Program-made: the position numbers and the translations under genes
Assembly (NCBI RefSeq): GCF_002934685.1
Contig: NZ_NKHL01000103.1
Location: 7,762 to 71,761, forward strand
Source: Pseudomonas bohemica
Lineage (GTDB): Bacteria; Pseudomonadota; Gammaproteobacteria; Pseudomonadales; Pseudomonadaceae
DNA length: 64,000 nt
Direction: 5' to 3'
Notes under the pieces: generated by a model
The model's database searches: none
The model's input: only the letters and a program-made list of their open reading frames with translations
Told to the model about the DNA's origin: nothing
In this document: one piece after another, positions 35,294 to 43,968 of the stretch
Numbering within the stretch: the stretch's first letter is position 1
How the letters are laid out: every line of letters begins with the position of its first letter

Positions 35294-35899
35294 CTATTGG
35301 TTCAACATCCCGCTACACATCAACCCCAATACGCTGCGCATATGCGCCGCATGAGCCTCACGGTCCGGGACGGCCTCAGTGGCCAGGCGTATGAACGCCA
35401 GATTCGCGTATTGATTGAACAGGGTCGCGGCCACTTCGATGTCCACTGACTCACGGATCTTGCCCAGCTTCTGGAAATGCACCAGCAATGCCTTGGCCTC
35501 TTCGACTACCGCGCCATTCCAGGGCTGAAACGCCTGAGAGAGTTCGCCGGTGAACAGAAATGGCGCCAGCTCACGCCAAAGTGACGCAGGCATGGCTCGC
35601 AGTTGGTAGCGGGTCATCAGGTCTTCGAGTTCGCAGAGGGCGTCGAGGGGGTCGGAGTTGTCGTCCAGATTCGACCTTGCCTCGCGCATGGCCTGTTCGT
35701 CGGGCGCCTTGAGCAGGGCCAGGAGGATTTCCTGCTTGCCGCCGAAATAATTGACCACCGTGGGCGCCGAAACACCTGCCTGATTGGCGATCTGCTCAAG
35801 GGTGGTAGCGCCGAAACCGTTCGCCTTGAACAAGGTCAACGCGGCTTCAGCGATCTCTTGGCGGCGCTGTTCTTTTTGCCTTTCTCTAAGCCCTGTCAT
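35294..35899 (-). CDS. TetR-family regulator
   Basis: Repressor of 201 residues. The helix-turn-helix is in residues 12-55 (RQEIAEAALTLFKANGFGATTLEQIA and GVSAPTVVNYFGGKQEIL). It heads the leftward DMT-monooxygenase-RidA set and is divergent from the aminotransferase. A large palindrome in the shared promoter region (35959-35983) is the expected operator. Its inducer is probably the amine or a product of the pathway. Confidence 0.92.
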   Translation of the reverse strand: MTGLRERQKEQRRQEIAEAALTLFKANGFGATTLEQIANQAGVSAPTVVNYFGGKQEILLALLKAPDEQAMREARSNLDDNSDPLDALCELEDLMTRYQLRAMPASLWRELAPFLFTGELSQAFQPWNGAVVEEAKALLVHFQKLGKIRESVDIEVAATLFNQYANLAFIRLATEAVPDREAHAAHMRSVLGLMCSGMLNQ

Positions 35900-35958
35900 A
35901 TCGCCCTTGGAGCCGGTTTTGGTCGCCCTGCAGGTTACGGAAAAGCCTTTTCATCAAC

Positions 35959-35983
35959 AAATATTTTCTTTACAAAAATATTT
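35959..35983. promoter_or_regulatory. Candidate TetR operator in the divergent promoter
   Basis: AAATATTTT (35959-35967) and AAAATATTT (35975-35983) are exact reverse complements separated by seven bases. They sit in a very AT-rich 40 bp between the divergent TetR and aminotransferase genes, where an autoregulatory operator would be expected. Confidence 0.55.
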
Positions 35984-36082
35984 TTACATGCCAAAAATTA
36001 TCTCACACCGAAGCCCCGGCACGCCCTCGTCCGCTCACAAAATAAACGCAGGTCAAGGGCACCATCACCCTGGAGAAGCACA

Positions 36083-37465
36083 ATGTCCATTGACCTCGAT
36101 CCAAGCCGCACTACCCGTGATTACCAGGCATCCGATGCCGCCCACCACATCCACGCGTTTGTCGATCAAAAGGCGCTGAACGCGGAAGGCCCGCGGGTGA
36201 TGGTCAGAGGTGATCGACTTACGCTGTGGGACAACGACGGCAAGCGTTATCTGGACGGCATGTCGGGGCTGTGGTGCACCAACCTCGGTTACGGGCGCAA
36301 GGATCTGGCCGCGGCCGCCAGTGCGCAGTTGGAGCAACTGCCCTACTACAACATGTTCTTCCACACCACCCACCCGGCCGTGATCGAGCTGTCCGAGCTG
36401 CTGTTCAGCCTGCTGCCCGCCCATTACAGCCACGCGATCTACACCAACTCCGGCTCCGAGGCCAACGAGGTGCTGATCCGCACCGTGCGCAAGTTCTGGC
36501 AGGTGATGGGCAAGCCCGAGAAGAAGGTGATGATCGGCCGCTGGAACGGCTATCACGGCTCGACCCTGGCCGCGACGGCATTGGGCGGGATGAGGTTCAT
36601 GCACGAGATGGGGGGCACGATTCCCGACGTCGCGCACATCGACGAGCCTTACTGGTTCGCTCACGAAGGCGATCTGAGCCCTGAAGAATTCGGTCTGCGC
36701 GCGGCTCGGCAACTGGAAGACAAGATTGTGGAACTGGGGCCCGACAACGTCGCAGCGTTCGTTGCTGAACCCTTCCAGGGCGCAGGCGGGATGATCATTC
36801 CTCCGCAAACCTATTGGCCGGAAATCCAGCGCATCTGCCGCAAGTACGACGTGCTGTTGTGCGCCGACGAAGTGATCGGCGGGTTCGGGCGCACAGGCGA
36901 ATGGTTTGCCCATCAGGTGTTCGGCTTCGAACCGGACACGCTGTCCATTGCCAAGGGCCTGACCTCGGGCTACATCCCCATGGGCGGGCTGATCCTGTCG
37001 CGACGCATGGCCGAAGCACTGGTGGACAAAGGCGGCGTGTTCGCCCACGGCCTGACTTACTCCGGGCATCCGGTGGCCGCTGCTGTCGCCATCGCCAACC
37101 TCAAGGCATTGCGCGACGAAGGGGTAGTCCATCAGGTGAAAACCGATACCGGGCCGTACCTGCAGAACTGCCTGCGCGAGGTGTTCGGCAAGCACCCGCT
37201 GGTGGGTGAGGTCCAAGGCGTGGGGCTGGTGGCCGCGCTGCAGTTCGCCGAGGACAAGGCCACGCGCAAACGCTTCGCCGACGAAAACGACATGGCCTGG
37301 CGTTGCCGCACCATCGGATTCGAGGAAGGCATCATCATTCGCTCGACACTGGGCCGCATGATCATGGCCCCGGCGCTGATCGCCACCCGCGCCGAACTGG
37401 ACGAGCTGGTCGACAAGACGCGTATCGCGGTGGACCGTACGGCGCGGGAATACGGGCGCCTGTAA
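36083..37465 (+). CDS. Class III (omega) aminotransferase, SpuC/aspartate aminotransferase-family
   Basis: PLP enzyme of 460 residues moving an amino group from an amine or omega-amino acid to pyruvate or a keto acid. It shows YLDGMSGLWCTNLGYGRKDL, YTNSGSEANEVLIRTVRKFW, NGYHGSTLAATALGG, FVAEPFQGAGGMIIPP, CADEVIGGFGRTGEWF and the Schiff-base Lys in SIAKGLTSGYIPMGG. The pattern is close to polyamine:pyruvate aminotransferases such as SpuC. ATG 36083 has GGAGA upstream; the open frame before it overlaps the TetR gene and is not coding. The neighbouring oxidative genes support amine catabolism. Confidence 0.93.
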   Translation: MSIDLDPSRTTRDYQASDAAHHIHAFVDQKALNAEGPRVMVRGDRLTLWDNDGKRYLDGMSGLWCTNLGYGRKDLAAAASAQLEQLPYYNMFFHTTHPAVIELSELLFSLLPAHYSHAIYTNSGSEANEVLIRTVRKFWQVMGKPEKKVMIGRWNGYHGSTLAATALGGMRFMHEMGGTIPDVAHIDEPYWFAHEGDLSPEEFGLRAARQLEDKIVELGPDNVAAFVAEPFQGAGGMIIPPQTYWPEIQRICRKYDVLLCADEVIGGFGRTGEWFAHQVFGFEPDTLSIAKGLTSGYIPMGGLILSRRMAEALVDKGGVFAHGLTYSGHPVAAAVAIANLKALRDEGVVHQVKTDTGPYLQNCLREVFGKHPLVGEVQGVGLVAALQFAEDKATRKRFADENDMAWRCRTIGFEEGIIIRSTLGRMIMAPALIATRAELDELVDKTRIAVDRTAREYGRL

Positions 37466-37685
37466 CGCGAGTGGCTTTCTCAGGCGCTCGCTCCAGAGCT
37501 CGCTCAAGGGTTCTCTCAAGCAATCTCTGAGAAGTTTTTCCGTAATTAGGCTCCACAAAAAACCTCGTTTCGCCCACGGCTGCGCGTCTACAGAATGCAG
37601 TCATGTCCCATCCCCGCCCAGGCAGCCTCAGATAAGCGGCCCGGGCGCCGGATGGCGGGTCAGGACGAAACAGGACGAACACACC

Positions 37686-38360
37686 ATGACGTTTTCAATC
37701 GTCGGCCGTTGCGCCGAAACAGGACAACTGGGCATCGCCATCAGCTCATCGAGCATTGCCGTCGGCGCGCGCTGCCCCTGGCTGCGTCCGGGTGTAGGCG
37801 CGGTGGCCACCCAGAACATCACCCTGCCCGCCCTCGGTCCGCAGGTGCTCGACCAGATGGAAGGCGGCCTATCCCCGGCCCAGGCGCTGGATCAGGCGTT
37901 GACCAGCAACGGCTACAGCCAGTTTCGCCAGTTGACTGCCATTGACCATCTAGGCCAAACCGCACACTTCAGCGGCAGCGAGACATTGGGCACGCACAAC
38001 GCACTGGCCGGTGAGCAATGCGTCGGCGCGGGCAACATGTTGGCCGATCGCGCGGTGATCGACACGCTGGTGCGCACCTTCGAAAACAGCGGCGGGCAAC
38101 TGGCAGATCGGCTTATCGCGGCGATGCAGGCGGCGGTGGCGGCTGGTGGCGAGGCTGGCCCTGTGCATTCAGCAGCGCTGGTGGTGGTAGGCGAACTGAC
38201 CTGGCCCATCGTCGACCTGCGGGTGGATTGGGCCGATGAAGACCCCATCGGCAGACTGGAGCAATTGTGGGCCGATTACCGCCCGCAGATGCAGGACTAC
38301 ATCACCCGCGCCCTCGACCCGACCAAGGCCCCCAGCTATGGTGTGCCGGGTGATGAATAG
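37686..38360 (+). CDS. DUF1028-family protein (Ntn-hydrolase-like)
   Basis: Protein of 224 residues starting MTFSIVGRCAETGQLGIAIS, then SSSIAVGARCPW and GVGAVATQN, GAGNMLAD; this is the DUF1028 pattern, whose fold resembles Ntn hydrolases. The biochemical role is not established. It lies 221 bp after the aminotransferase and 30 bp before an ArgE-like deacylase on the same strand, so a shared function in hydrolysing an acylated or amidated compound is plausible. The 37466-37685 gap shows no element I can name. Confidence 0.88.
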   Translation: MTFSIVGRCAETGQLGIAISSSSIAVGARCPWLRPGVGAVATQNITLPALGPQVLDQMEGGLSPAQALDQALTSNGYSQFRQLTAIDHLGQTAHFSGSETLGTHNALAGEQCVGAGNMLADRAVIDTLVRTFENSGGQLADRLIAAMQAAVAAGGEAGPVHSAALVVVGELTWPIVDLRVDWADEDPIGRLEQLWADYRPQMQDYITRALDPTKAPSYGVPGDE

Positions 38361-38390
38361 CACGCCGAGCAATGAACCGGGGTTGAATGC

Positions 38391-39542
38391 ATGAGCAGTA
38401 GTCGGGATATGTTGGCCGCGTTGGTGGGTTTCGACACCACCAGCCGCGAATCGAATTTGCAACTGATCGAGTTCGTTCGGGACTGTCTGGCCCAGCTGGA
38501 TGTGCCCTGTGAGCTGATCTACAACGCGCAGCGCAGCAAGGCCAACCTGTTCGCGACCCTTGGCCCCGCGGATGTTCCGGGCATCGTGCTGTCCGGCCAT
38601 ACCGATGTGGTGCCGGTGGACGGGCAACCCTGGACCGTGGCGCCGTTCGAGCTGAGCGAAAAGGACGGCAAGCTGTTCGGGCGCGGCACGGCGGACATGA
38701 AAGGCTACATCGCCTGTGTGTTGGCGGCCGTGCCCCAACTGCTGGCTGCGCCATTACGCATGCCGGTACACATCGCCCTGTCTTATGACGAAGAAGTCGG
38801 CTGTCTGGGCGTGCGCTCGCTGTTGGCCGAACTCGAGCGGCGGCCGGTCAAGCCACTGTTGTGCATCATCGGCGAGCCCACCGAACTAAAGCCGGTGCTG
38901 GGTCATAAAGGCAAACTGGCGATGCGCTGCGATGTGCGTGGCGCGGCCTGTCATTCGGCCTATGCGCCCCAGGGCGTGAATGCCATCGAGTACGCGGCCG
39001 AATTGATTGGCGAACTGGGACGCATTGGCTCGACCCTGCGGGCGCCACAACTGCATGACGCGCGCTTCGATCCGCCGTTCACCACGGTGCAGACCGGCGT
39101 GATCAGTGGCGGCAAGGCGCTGAACATCGTCCCTGCCGATTGCCGATTCGATTTTGAAGTCCGCGCGCTGCCTGCCCATGACCCACTTGAAGTCGCTCAG
39201 CAATTGCAACAGTACGCCAAGGAACAGGTGCTGCCTCGCATGCAGGCGGTCAATCCGGACAGTGACATTCGTTTCTCCGAGCTGTCGGCCTATCCGGGGC
39301 TGGCCACCGATGCGAAAAGTCAGGCCGCGCAGTTGATTGCTCAGTTTTGCGGGTCGGAGGCGTTCACCACCGTAGCGTTCGGCACCGAGGGTGGGCTGTT
39401 CGATGCCATCGGTATTCCTACCGTGGTCTGCGGGCCGGGAAGCATGGATCAGGGACACAAGCCGGATGAGTTTGTCAGTGTCGAGCAGATGAATGCGTGT
39501 GATGCCATGTTGCGGCGCATGATTGAAGCATTGCAGAGCTGA
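38391..39542 (+). CDS. argE: M20 deacylase, acetylornithine deacetylase-like
   Basis: Zinc metallopeptidase-fold enzyme of 383 residues annotated by similarity to ArgE. Metal and catalytic residues are present: SGHTDVVPVDGQPW (His, Asp), FGRGTADMKG (Asp), and YDEEVGCLG (Glu-Glu). A dimerisation domain (GHKGKLAMRCDVRGAACHSA) follows. The housekeeping acetylornithine step in Pseudomonas uses ArgJ, and this copy sits with DUF1028 and amine-metabolism genes, so it may cleave another N-acyl amino acid or amine. A degenerate REP element follows. Confidence 0.85.
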   Translation: MSSSRDMLAALVGFDTTSRESNLQLIEFVRDCLAQLDVPCELIYNAQRSKANLFATLGPADVPGIVLSGHTDVVPVDGQPWTVAPFELSEKDGKLFGRGTADMKGYIACVLAAVPQLLAAPLRMPVHIALSYDEEVGCLGVRSLLAELERRPVKPLLCIIGEPTELKPVLGHKGKLAMRCDVRGAACHSAYAPQGVNAIEYAAELIGELGRIGSTLRAPQLHDARFDPPFTTVQTGVISGGKALNIVPADCRFDFEVRALPAHDPLEVAQQLQQYAKEQVLPRMQAVNPDSDIRFSELSAYPGLATDAKSQAAQLIAQFCGSEAFTTVAFGTEGGLFDAIGIPTVVCGPGSMDQGHKPDEFVSVEQMNACDAMLRRMIEALQS

Positions 39543-39581
39543 CCAGGATCACATATTTAAGTTGCGCCCAAGAATCTGCCG

Positions 39582-39671
39582 AAGGCGCGCGCTTGCCCGC
39601 GAATGCATTGCATCAGTCGCTACCCATGTTGCTGATCCGACGCTATCGCGGCCGAGCGCGCTCCCACAGGT
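39582..39671. repeat. Degenerate REP element
   Basis: GCGCGCTTGCCCGCGAATGC and, 60 bases on, CGGCCGAGCGCGCTCCCACA resemble the two arms of a REP doublet with several mismatches. It lies between the convergent ArgE-like and LysR genes. Confidence 0.5.
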
Positions 39672-39724
39672 TATGCCTTCACCCGCTGATCGGCATCCGT
39701 CACAAAGCCTCGCAGGGACGACGC

Positions 39725-40630
39725 TCATTTCGGCGCCAGCTCTTCCCGACAATGATCAACGAACAATTGCGCAGGCTTGGTCAATTGCGAGCGGCGCAGC
39801 CAGGCGGCTGACAGGCCGGAGCCGGTGACCTGTTCGGCCAGCGGCACGCACACCACTTTCTGCCCGTCGTAGGTGTATTCGGATTTCGGCCGGGTCACCA
39901 GGATAGAGAAGCCGAAACCACGCCCTACCATGCCCCGGACCATCTCGATCGACGGCGAGCTGAACTGGATATGCGGAGTCAGCCCGCGCTCTTCGAAAAT
40001 GCTCACGAAGTAGGTTCGGCTCGGCTGCACGTCCAGCAACACCATCGGTTCGAGCACCAGATCGTTGAGCGAAACCTTGGCCTGATTGGCGAAACGATGC
40101 CCCTCCGGCAGCAGTGCATAGGGCTGTTGCGGCGCCATCAAGGGTGCGGTGTCGATGGTGCTGTCCAAGTCGTGCTCATACAGAATCGCCAGATCGATGC
40201 TGCCGGAAGTCAGGGCCTGCACCAGCTCCTGCTGCTCACCGTCCCGGATGCGGATTTCCACCCCCGGCCAGCGATCACGAAAGCCGGCAATCAGCCGCGG
40301 TAGATACAGCGGCGCGACGGTTTCGAAACAACCAATGTCGATTTGCCCGGCCACCACGTCGTTGTCGGCCAGGGCATTCTGCTCAAATTCATGGGCCACG
40401 CGCAGCAGTTCCTGAGCCTTGCGATAGAACCGTGCACCACTGGGGGTCAGCGAGACGCCCTGGGCGTGGTGGCGGATGAACAGCTGCACGGCGAAGCTTT
40501 CTTCCAGATGCTTGATCGCGGTCGAGACCGAAGGCTGGGCGATGTACAACTTGCGCGACGCCTCGGCAACGCTGCCGCACTCCACCGTGGTGACGAAATA
40601 CTTGAGTTGTCGCAGGTTGTAGGCTGCCAT
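39725..40630 (-). CDS. LysR-family regulator of the aldehyde dehydrogenase operon
   Basis: LTTR of 301 residues with N-terminal helix-turn-helix LRQLKYFVTTVECGSVAEASRKL and IAQPSVSTAIKHLEESF. It is divergent from the aldehyde dehydrogenase gene with 272 bp between starts, which contain a GGTGC/GCACC repeat and a motif shared with the ABC-transporter leader. It therefore probably controls the catabolic operon and perhaps the importer. The inducer is unknown. Confidence 0.92.
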   Translation of the reverse strand: MAAYNLRQLKYFVTTVECGSVAEASRKLYIAQPSVSTAIKHLEESFAVQLFIRHHAQGVSLTPSGARFYRKAQELLRVAHEFEQNALADNDVVAGQIDIGCFETVAPLYLPRLIAGFRDRWPGVEIRIRDGEQQELVQALTSGSIDLAILYEHDLDSTIDTAPLMAPQQPYALLPEGHRFANQAKVSLNDLVLEPMVLLDVQPSRTYFVSIFEERGLTPHIQFSSPSIEMVRGMVGRGFGFSILVTRPKSEYTYDGQKVVCVPLAEQVTGSGLSAAWLRRSQLTKPAQLFVDHCREELAPK

Positions 40631-40750
40631 TGTTACCTCGAAAGGGGTGAACCATAACCTCGGATCCTGCGCGCTATTCTGCGGCGTTCACAGCCTTCGG
40701 GAAACAAGCAAATTCCTCCCCATTGAAACTAAAAAAACTGAGCTCAAAGC

Positions 40751-40779
40751 GGTGCATCCAAGCACCATGAAGGTGCATC
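40751..40779. promoter_or_regulatory. Candidate LysR binding site
   Basis: GGTGC-ATCCAA-GCACC (40751-40766) is a perfect inverted repeat; a third half-site GGTGC begins at 40772, giving GGTGCATC twice, 21 bp apart. This sort of repeat cluster is typical of LysR regulator sites in a divergent promoter. Confidence 0.45.
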
Positions 40780-40808
40780 TCAGGCGAGCTTTTTTATCGA
40801 TAGCAACG

Positions 40809-40827
40809 ACATTTTTAATAATTTCCT
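40809..40827. promoter_or_regulatory. Motif shared with the ABC-importer leader, copy 1
   Basis: ACATTTTTAATAATTTCCT here and ACATATTTACTAATTTTCCT at 45854-45873 match at 17 of 19 positions with one inserted T. Both are followed by C-rich stretches, ATCGGC, and then CCCACAGAGGC (40875-40885 and 45904-45914). This suggests a common regulator or common origin. Confidence 0.5.
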
Positions 40828-40902
40828 GCCCTCCCCACATCCCCCACTATCGGCAGCACTGATCGTGAACATGGCCCACAGAGGCTACCGAAGGAGTGTG
40901 CA

Positions 40903-42393
40903 GTGACGGATCTGAAAAGCTGGCAACGTCTGGCTGAAAATCAACGTTTGATCGACACCGCCTTGATCGCGGGCAAGCCCCGACAGGCACAGAGTGGTGA
41001 GACCTTCGCGGTGATCAACCCGGCCACCAACGCCCTGCTGGCCAATGTTGCCGCGTGCTCGGATGCCGATGTCGATGCCGCCGTGCGCGCCGCGCGCAAC
41101 AGTTTCACAAGCGGCCCGTGGGCGCGCATGCAACCCCGTGAACGCAAGGCGATTCTGCTGCGTCTGTCGGCATTGATCCTGGAGCATCGCGAAGAATTGG
41201 CGCTGCTCGACTCGCTGAGCATGGGCAAGCCGGTGATGGACGCCTACAGCATCGACGTACCCGGCGCCGCCCAGGTGTTCGCCTGGTACGCCGAAAGCCT
41301 CGACAAACTGTACGATCAGGTCGCCCCCACCGGCCCCGGTACGCTGGCGACCATCACCCGCGTGCCACTGGGCGTAATTGCAGCGGTGGTGCCCTGGAAC
41401 TTCCCGCTGGACATGGCGGCCTGGAAACTCGCCCCTGCCCTCGCCGCCGGCAATAGCGTGATCCTCAAACCTGCTGAACAGTCGCCGTTCTCGGCGCTGC
41501 GTCTAGCGGAGTTGGCGCTGGAGGCCGGCGTGCCGGGAGGTGTGTTCAACGTGATCACAGGCCTCGGCGAACAGGCAGGTCGCGCGCTGGGCCTGCACCC
41601 GGATGTCGATGCACTGGCATTCACCGGCTCGACTCAGGTAGGCAAATTTTTCATGCAATACGCCGCGCAGTCGAACCTCAAGCAGGTGTGGCTGGAGTGC
41701 GGCGGCAAGAGCCCGAATCTGGTGTTCGCCGATTGCCAGGACCTGGACCTGGCTGCCGAGAAAGCCGCGTTCGGCATCTTTTTCAATCAGGGCGAAGTGT
41801 GCTCGGCTAACTCGCGGTTGCTGGTAGAGCGCTCGATTCATGATGAGTTCGTCGAGCGTTTGATCGAAAAAGCCAGGCAGTGGCAGCCTGGCGACCCACT
41901 GAATCCGGCCAGCAAGACGGGCGCAATCGTCGATGCGAGCCAAGCGGCGCGAGTGATGGACTACATCGGCGAAGCCAGCCGCAGCGGCGCACGTCCGGTC
42001 GCAGGCGGCGAGCGGGTGGTGATCAACGGCTCGGACAACTTCATTCAACCCACCCTGTTCACTCACGTTACGCCGGACATGCGTTTGTCCCGGGAAGAGG
42101 TGTTTGGCCCGGTGCTGGCGATTACTGCGTTCGACGATGAGGATCAGGCGGTGCAAATGGCCAACGATCACATTTATGGGCTGGCGGCCTCGGTGTGGAG
42201 CGACGACCTCAACCGCGCGCATCGTGTGGCCGCTCGTTTGAATGCCGGTACGGTCTCGGTGAACACGGTGGATGCGCTGGACGTCTGCGTGCCGTTCGGC
42301 GGCGGCAAGCAATCCGGGTTCGGGCGCGATCTGTCGCTGCATTCATTCGACAAATACACCCAGCTCAAGACCACCTGGTTCCAGTTGCGCTGA
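40903..42393 (+). CDS. Aldehyde dehydrogenase, PuuC/KauB-like
   Basis: NAD(P)-dependent enzyme of 496 residues oxidising an amine-derived aldehyde to its acid. It shows VVPWNFPLDMAAWKLAPALA, AFTGSTQVGK, the general-base Glu in LECGGKSPN, and the catalytic Cys in NQGEVCSANSRL. Start is GTG with AAGGAG six bases upstream. The sequence resembles gamma-glutamyl-gamma-aminobutyraldehyde and other omega-aminoaldehyde dehydrogenases. It is first in an operon with a permease and a GMC oxidoreductase, fitting oxidation of an alcohol or amine via its aldehyde. Confidence 0.93.
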   Translation: MTDLKSWQRLAENQRLIDTALIAGKPRQAQSGETFAVINPATNALLANVAACSDADVDAAVRAARNSFTSGPWARMQPRERKAILLRLSALILEHREELALLDSLSMGKPVMDAYSIDVPGAAQVFAWYAESLDKLYDQVAPTGPGTLATITRVPLGVIAAVVPWNFPLDMAAWKLAPALAAGNSVILKPAEQSPFSALRLAELALEAGVPGGVFNVITGLGEQAGRALGLHPDVDALAFTGSTQVGKFFMQYAAQSNLKQVWLECGGKSPNLVFADCQDLDLAAEKAAFGIFFNQGEVCSANSRLLVERSIHDEFVERLIEKARQWQPGDPLNPASKTGAIVDASQAARVMDYIGEASRSGARPVAGGERVVINGSDNFIQPTLFTHVTPDMRLSREEVFGPVLAITAFDDEDQAVQMANDHIYGLAASVWSDDLNRAHRVAARLNAGTVSVNTVDALDVCVPFGGGKQSGFGRDLSLHSFDKYTQLKTTWFQLR

Positions 42394-42555
42394 GGCGTTG
42401 GCATGGAACTTGAGCATGCCCTTGAAACGTGAACCTGAAACGTGAACCTGCAGCACGCCCAGGCGGCAGTGTCGAGGTTGGGTCAGCCACGATTTTCCCC
42501 GCAGAAAAATTCATGCCTCGGCATTCTTGCCAGGGCGCTACGTGAGTAATCAAGC

Positions 42556-43968
42556 ATGAATAACAACGACTCCAGAGCGGCAACCCTCGAGCTGAGCACC
42601 ATCCAGCCGATCGCCCTCGACCAGCGCCATGGCCGCGCTCGCGACCTGTTCACCATCTGGTTCGGCTCCAACATCATGTTGCTGACCGTGGTCACCGGCG
42701 CCCTGGCGGTGACAGTGTTCAAGCTGCCGTTCATGAGCGCAATGATCGCACTGATCCTCGGTAACCTGATCGGCGGGATCTTCATGGCCCTGCATTCGGC
42801 GCAGGGCCCGCAACTGGGCGTGCCGCAGATGGTCCAGACCCGGGGGCAGTTCGGCTCCTACGGCTCGCTGCTGGTGGTCGCGCTGGTGGTGGTCATGTAC
42901 CTGGGCTTCTTCGCCTCCAATCTGGTGCTCGGCGGGCAGTCGCTGCACAGCCAATATCCGCTGTTCAGCACCAACCAGGGCATCGTGCTGGTGGGGCTGA
43001 TCAGTGTGGTGGCGACGGTGTTCGGCTATCGCCTGATCCACGCCTACACCCGCGTGATGTCGTACCTGTCCGGTGCGATTCTGCTGCTGTGCTTCGTCTG
43101 GATCGTTGCCGTGCATGGCCTGCCCGCGGACTTTTTGCAGCGTAACGAAACCAACCTCGCCGGCTTTCTGGGAACGCTGTCGATCGCTGCGCTGTGGCAA
43201 CTGGCGTATGCGCCCTATGTCTCCGACTACTCGCGCTACATGCCGGCGGATACCGGCGGCAAGGCGGCGTTCTGGTCAAGCTACTGGGGTTGCTGCCTGG
43301 GTTCGATCCTGCCGATGGCGCTGGGGGTGATCGTCGGCCTGAGTGTCGAAGGCGACATCATTGCCGGGCTGATCGAAATGACCGGCAGCATCGCCACCCT
43401 GGTGGTCGCCGTGTTCTCCATCGGCATCGCCGCCACCAACGCGATGAACCTGTATTGCGGCACCCTTTCGGCGATCACAGTCGGCCAGACGCTGGTGCCG
43501 AAATGGTCAGCCGGCGCCCTCTCCCGCGCGATCACCGCGCTGGTGCTGTTCTCGATTTCGCTGGCGCTGGCATTGCTGGGGCAGGACGACTTCATGGCCA
43601 ACTACACCAACTTCATTCTGTTGCTGTTGTACGTGCTGGTGCCGTGGACTGCGATCAACCTGGTGGACTATTACCTGGTCGCCCACGGCAGCTACGACGT
43701 AGCCTCGTTTTTCCGTCGCGACGGCGGGATCTATGGCTATTTCAACTGGACAGCGGTGGGCTGCTACGTGCTGGGCATTCTGGTGCAGATCCCGTTCATG
43801 GCCACCGAGCTGTACACCGGCGTCATCGCCAAAGCCATGGGCGGCGCGGACGTGTCGTGGATCGTCGGCCTGGTGGTGATCTCGCCGGTTTACTACCTGG
43901 CCAGCCGTCGCCGCAACCGCATCCGCGGCCACAAGCAAGCGCTGGGCACTCTGGGGAGAAACGCATGA
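42556..43968 (+). CDS. NCS1-family permease (cytosine/purine/allantoin type)
   Basis: Twelve-helix inner-membrane symporter of 470 residues. It shows RARDLFTIWFGSNIMLLT (helix 1), the family stretch GPQLGVPQMVQTRGQFGSYGS, APYVSDYSRYMP and the GIAATNAMNLYCGTLSA segment. NCS1 members take up nucleobases, hydantoins, pyridoxine or related nitrogen compounds with Na+ or H+. It follows the aldehyde dehydrogenase by 162 bp and overlaps the GMC gene start by four bases, so it probably imports the substrate of that operon. Confidence 0.92.
   Translation: MNNNDSRAATLELSTIQPIALDQRHGRARDLFTIWFGSNIMLLTVVTGALAVTVFKLPFMSAMIALILGNLIGGIFMALHSAQGPQLGVPQMVQTRGQFGSYGSLLVVALVVVMYLGFFASNLVLGGQSLHSQYPLFSTNQGIVLVGLISVVATVFGYRLIHAYTRVMSYLSGAILLLCFVWIVAVHGLPADFLQRNETNLAGFLGTLSIAALWQLAYAPYVSDYSRYMPADTGGKAAFWSSYWGCCLGSILPMALGVIVGLSVEGDIIAGLIEMTGSIATLVVAVFSIGIAATNAMNLYCGTLSAITVGQTLVPKWSAGALSRAITALVLFSISLALALLGQDDFMANYTNFILLLLYVLVPWTAINLVDYYLVAHGSYDVASFFRRDGGIYGYFNWTAVGCYVLGILVQIPFMATELYTGVIAKAMGGADVSWIVGLVVISPVYYLASRRRNRIRGHKQALGTLGRNA

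Noticed and set aside
36065-37558. A 497-codon open frame on the minus strand
   Set aside because: Antisense to the aminotransferase, which has all PLP-enzyme motifs.
42424-42449. A 13-base tandem repeat (GAAACGTGAACCT twice)
   Set aside because: Only two short units in a short intergenic gap; no sign of function beyond chance or slippage.
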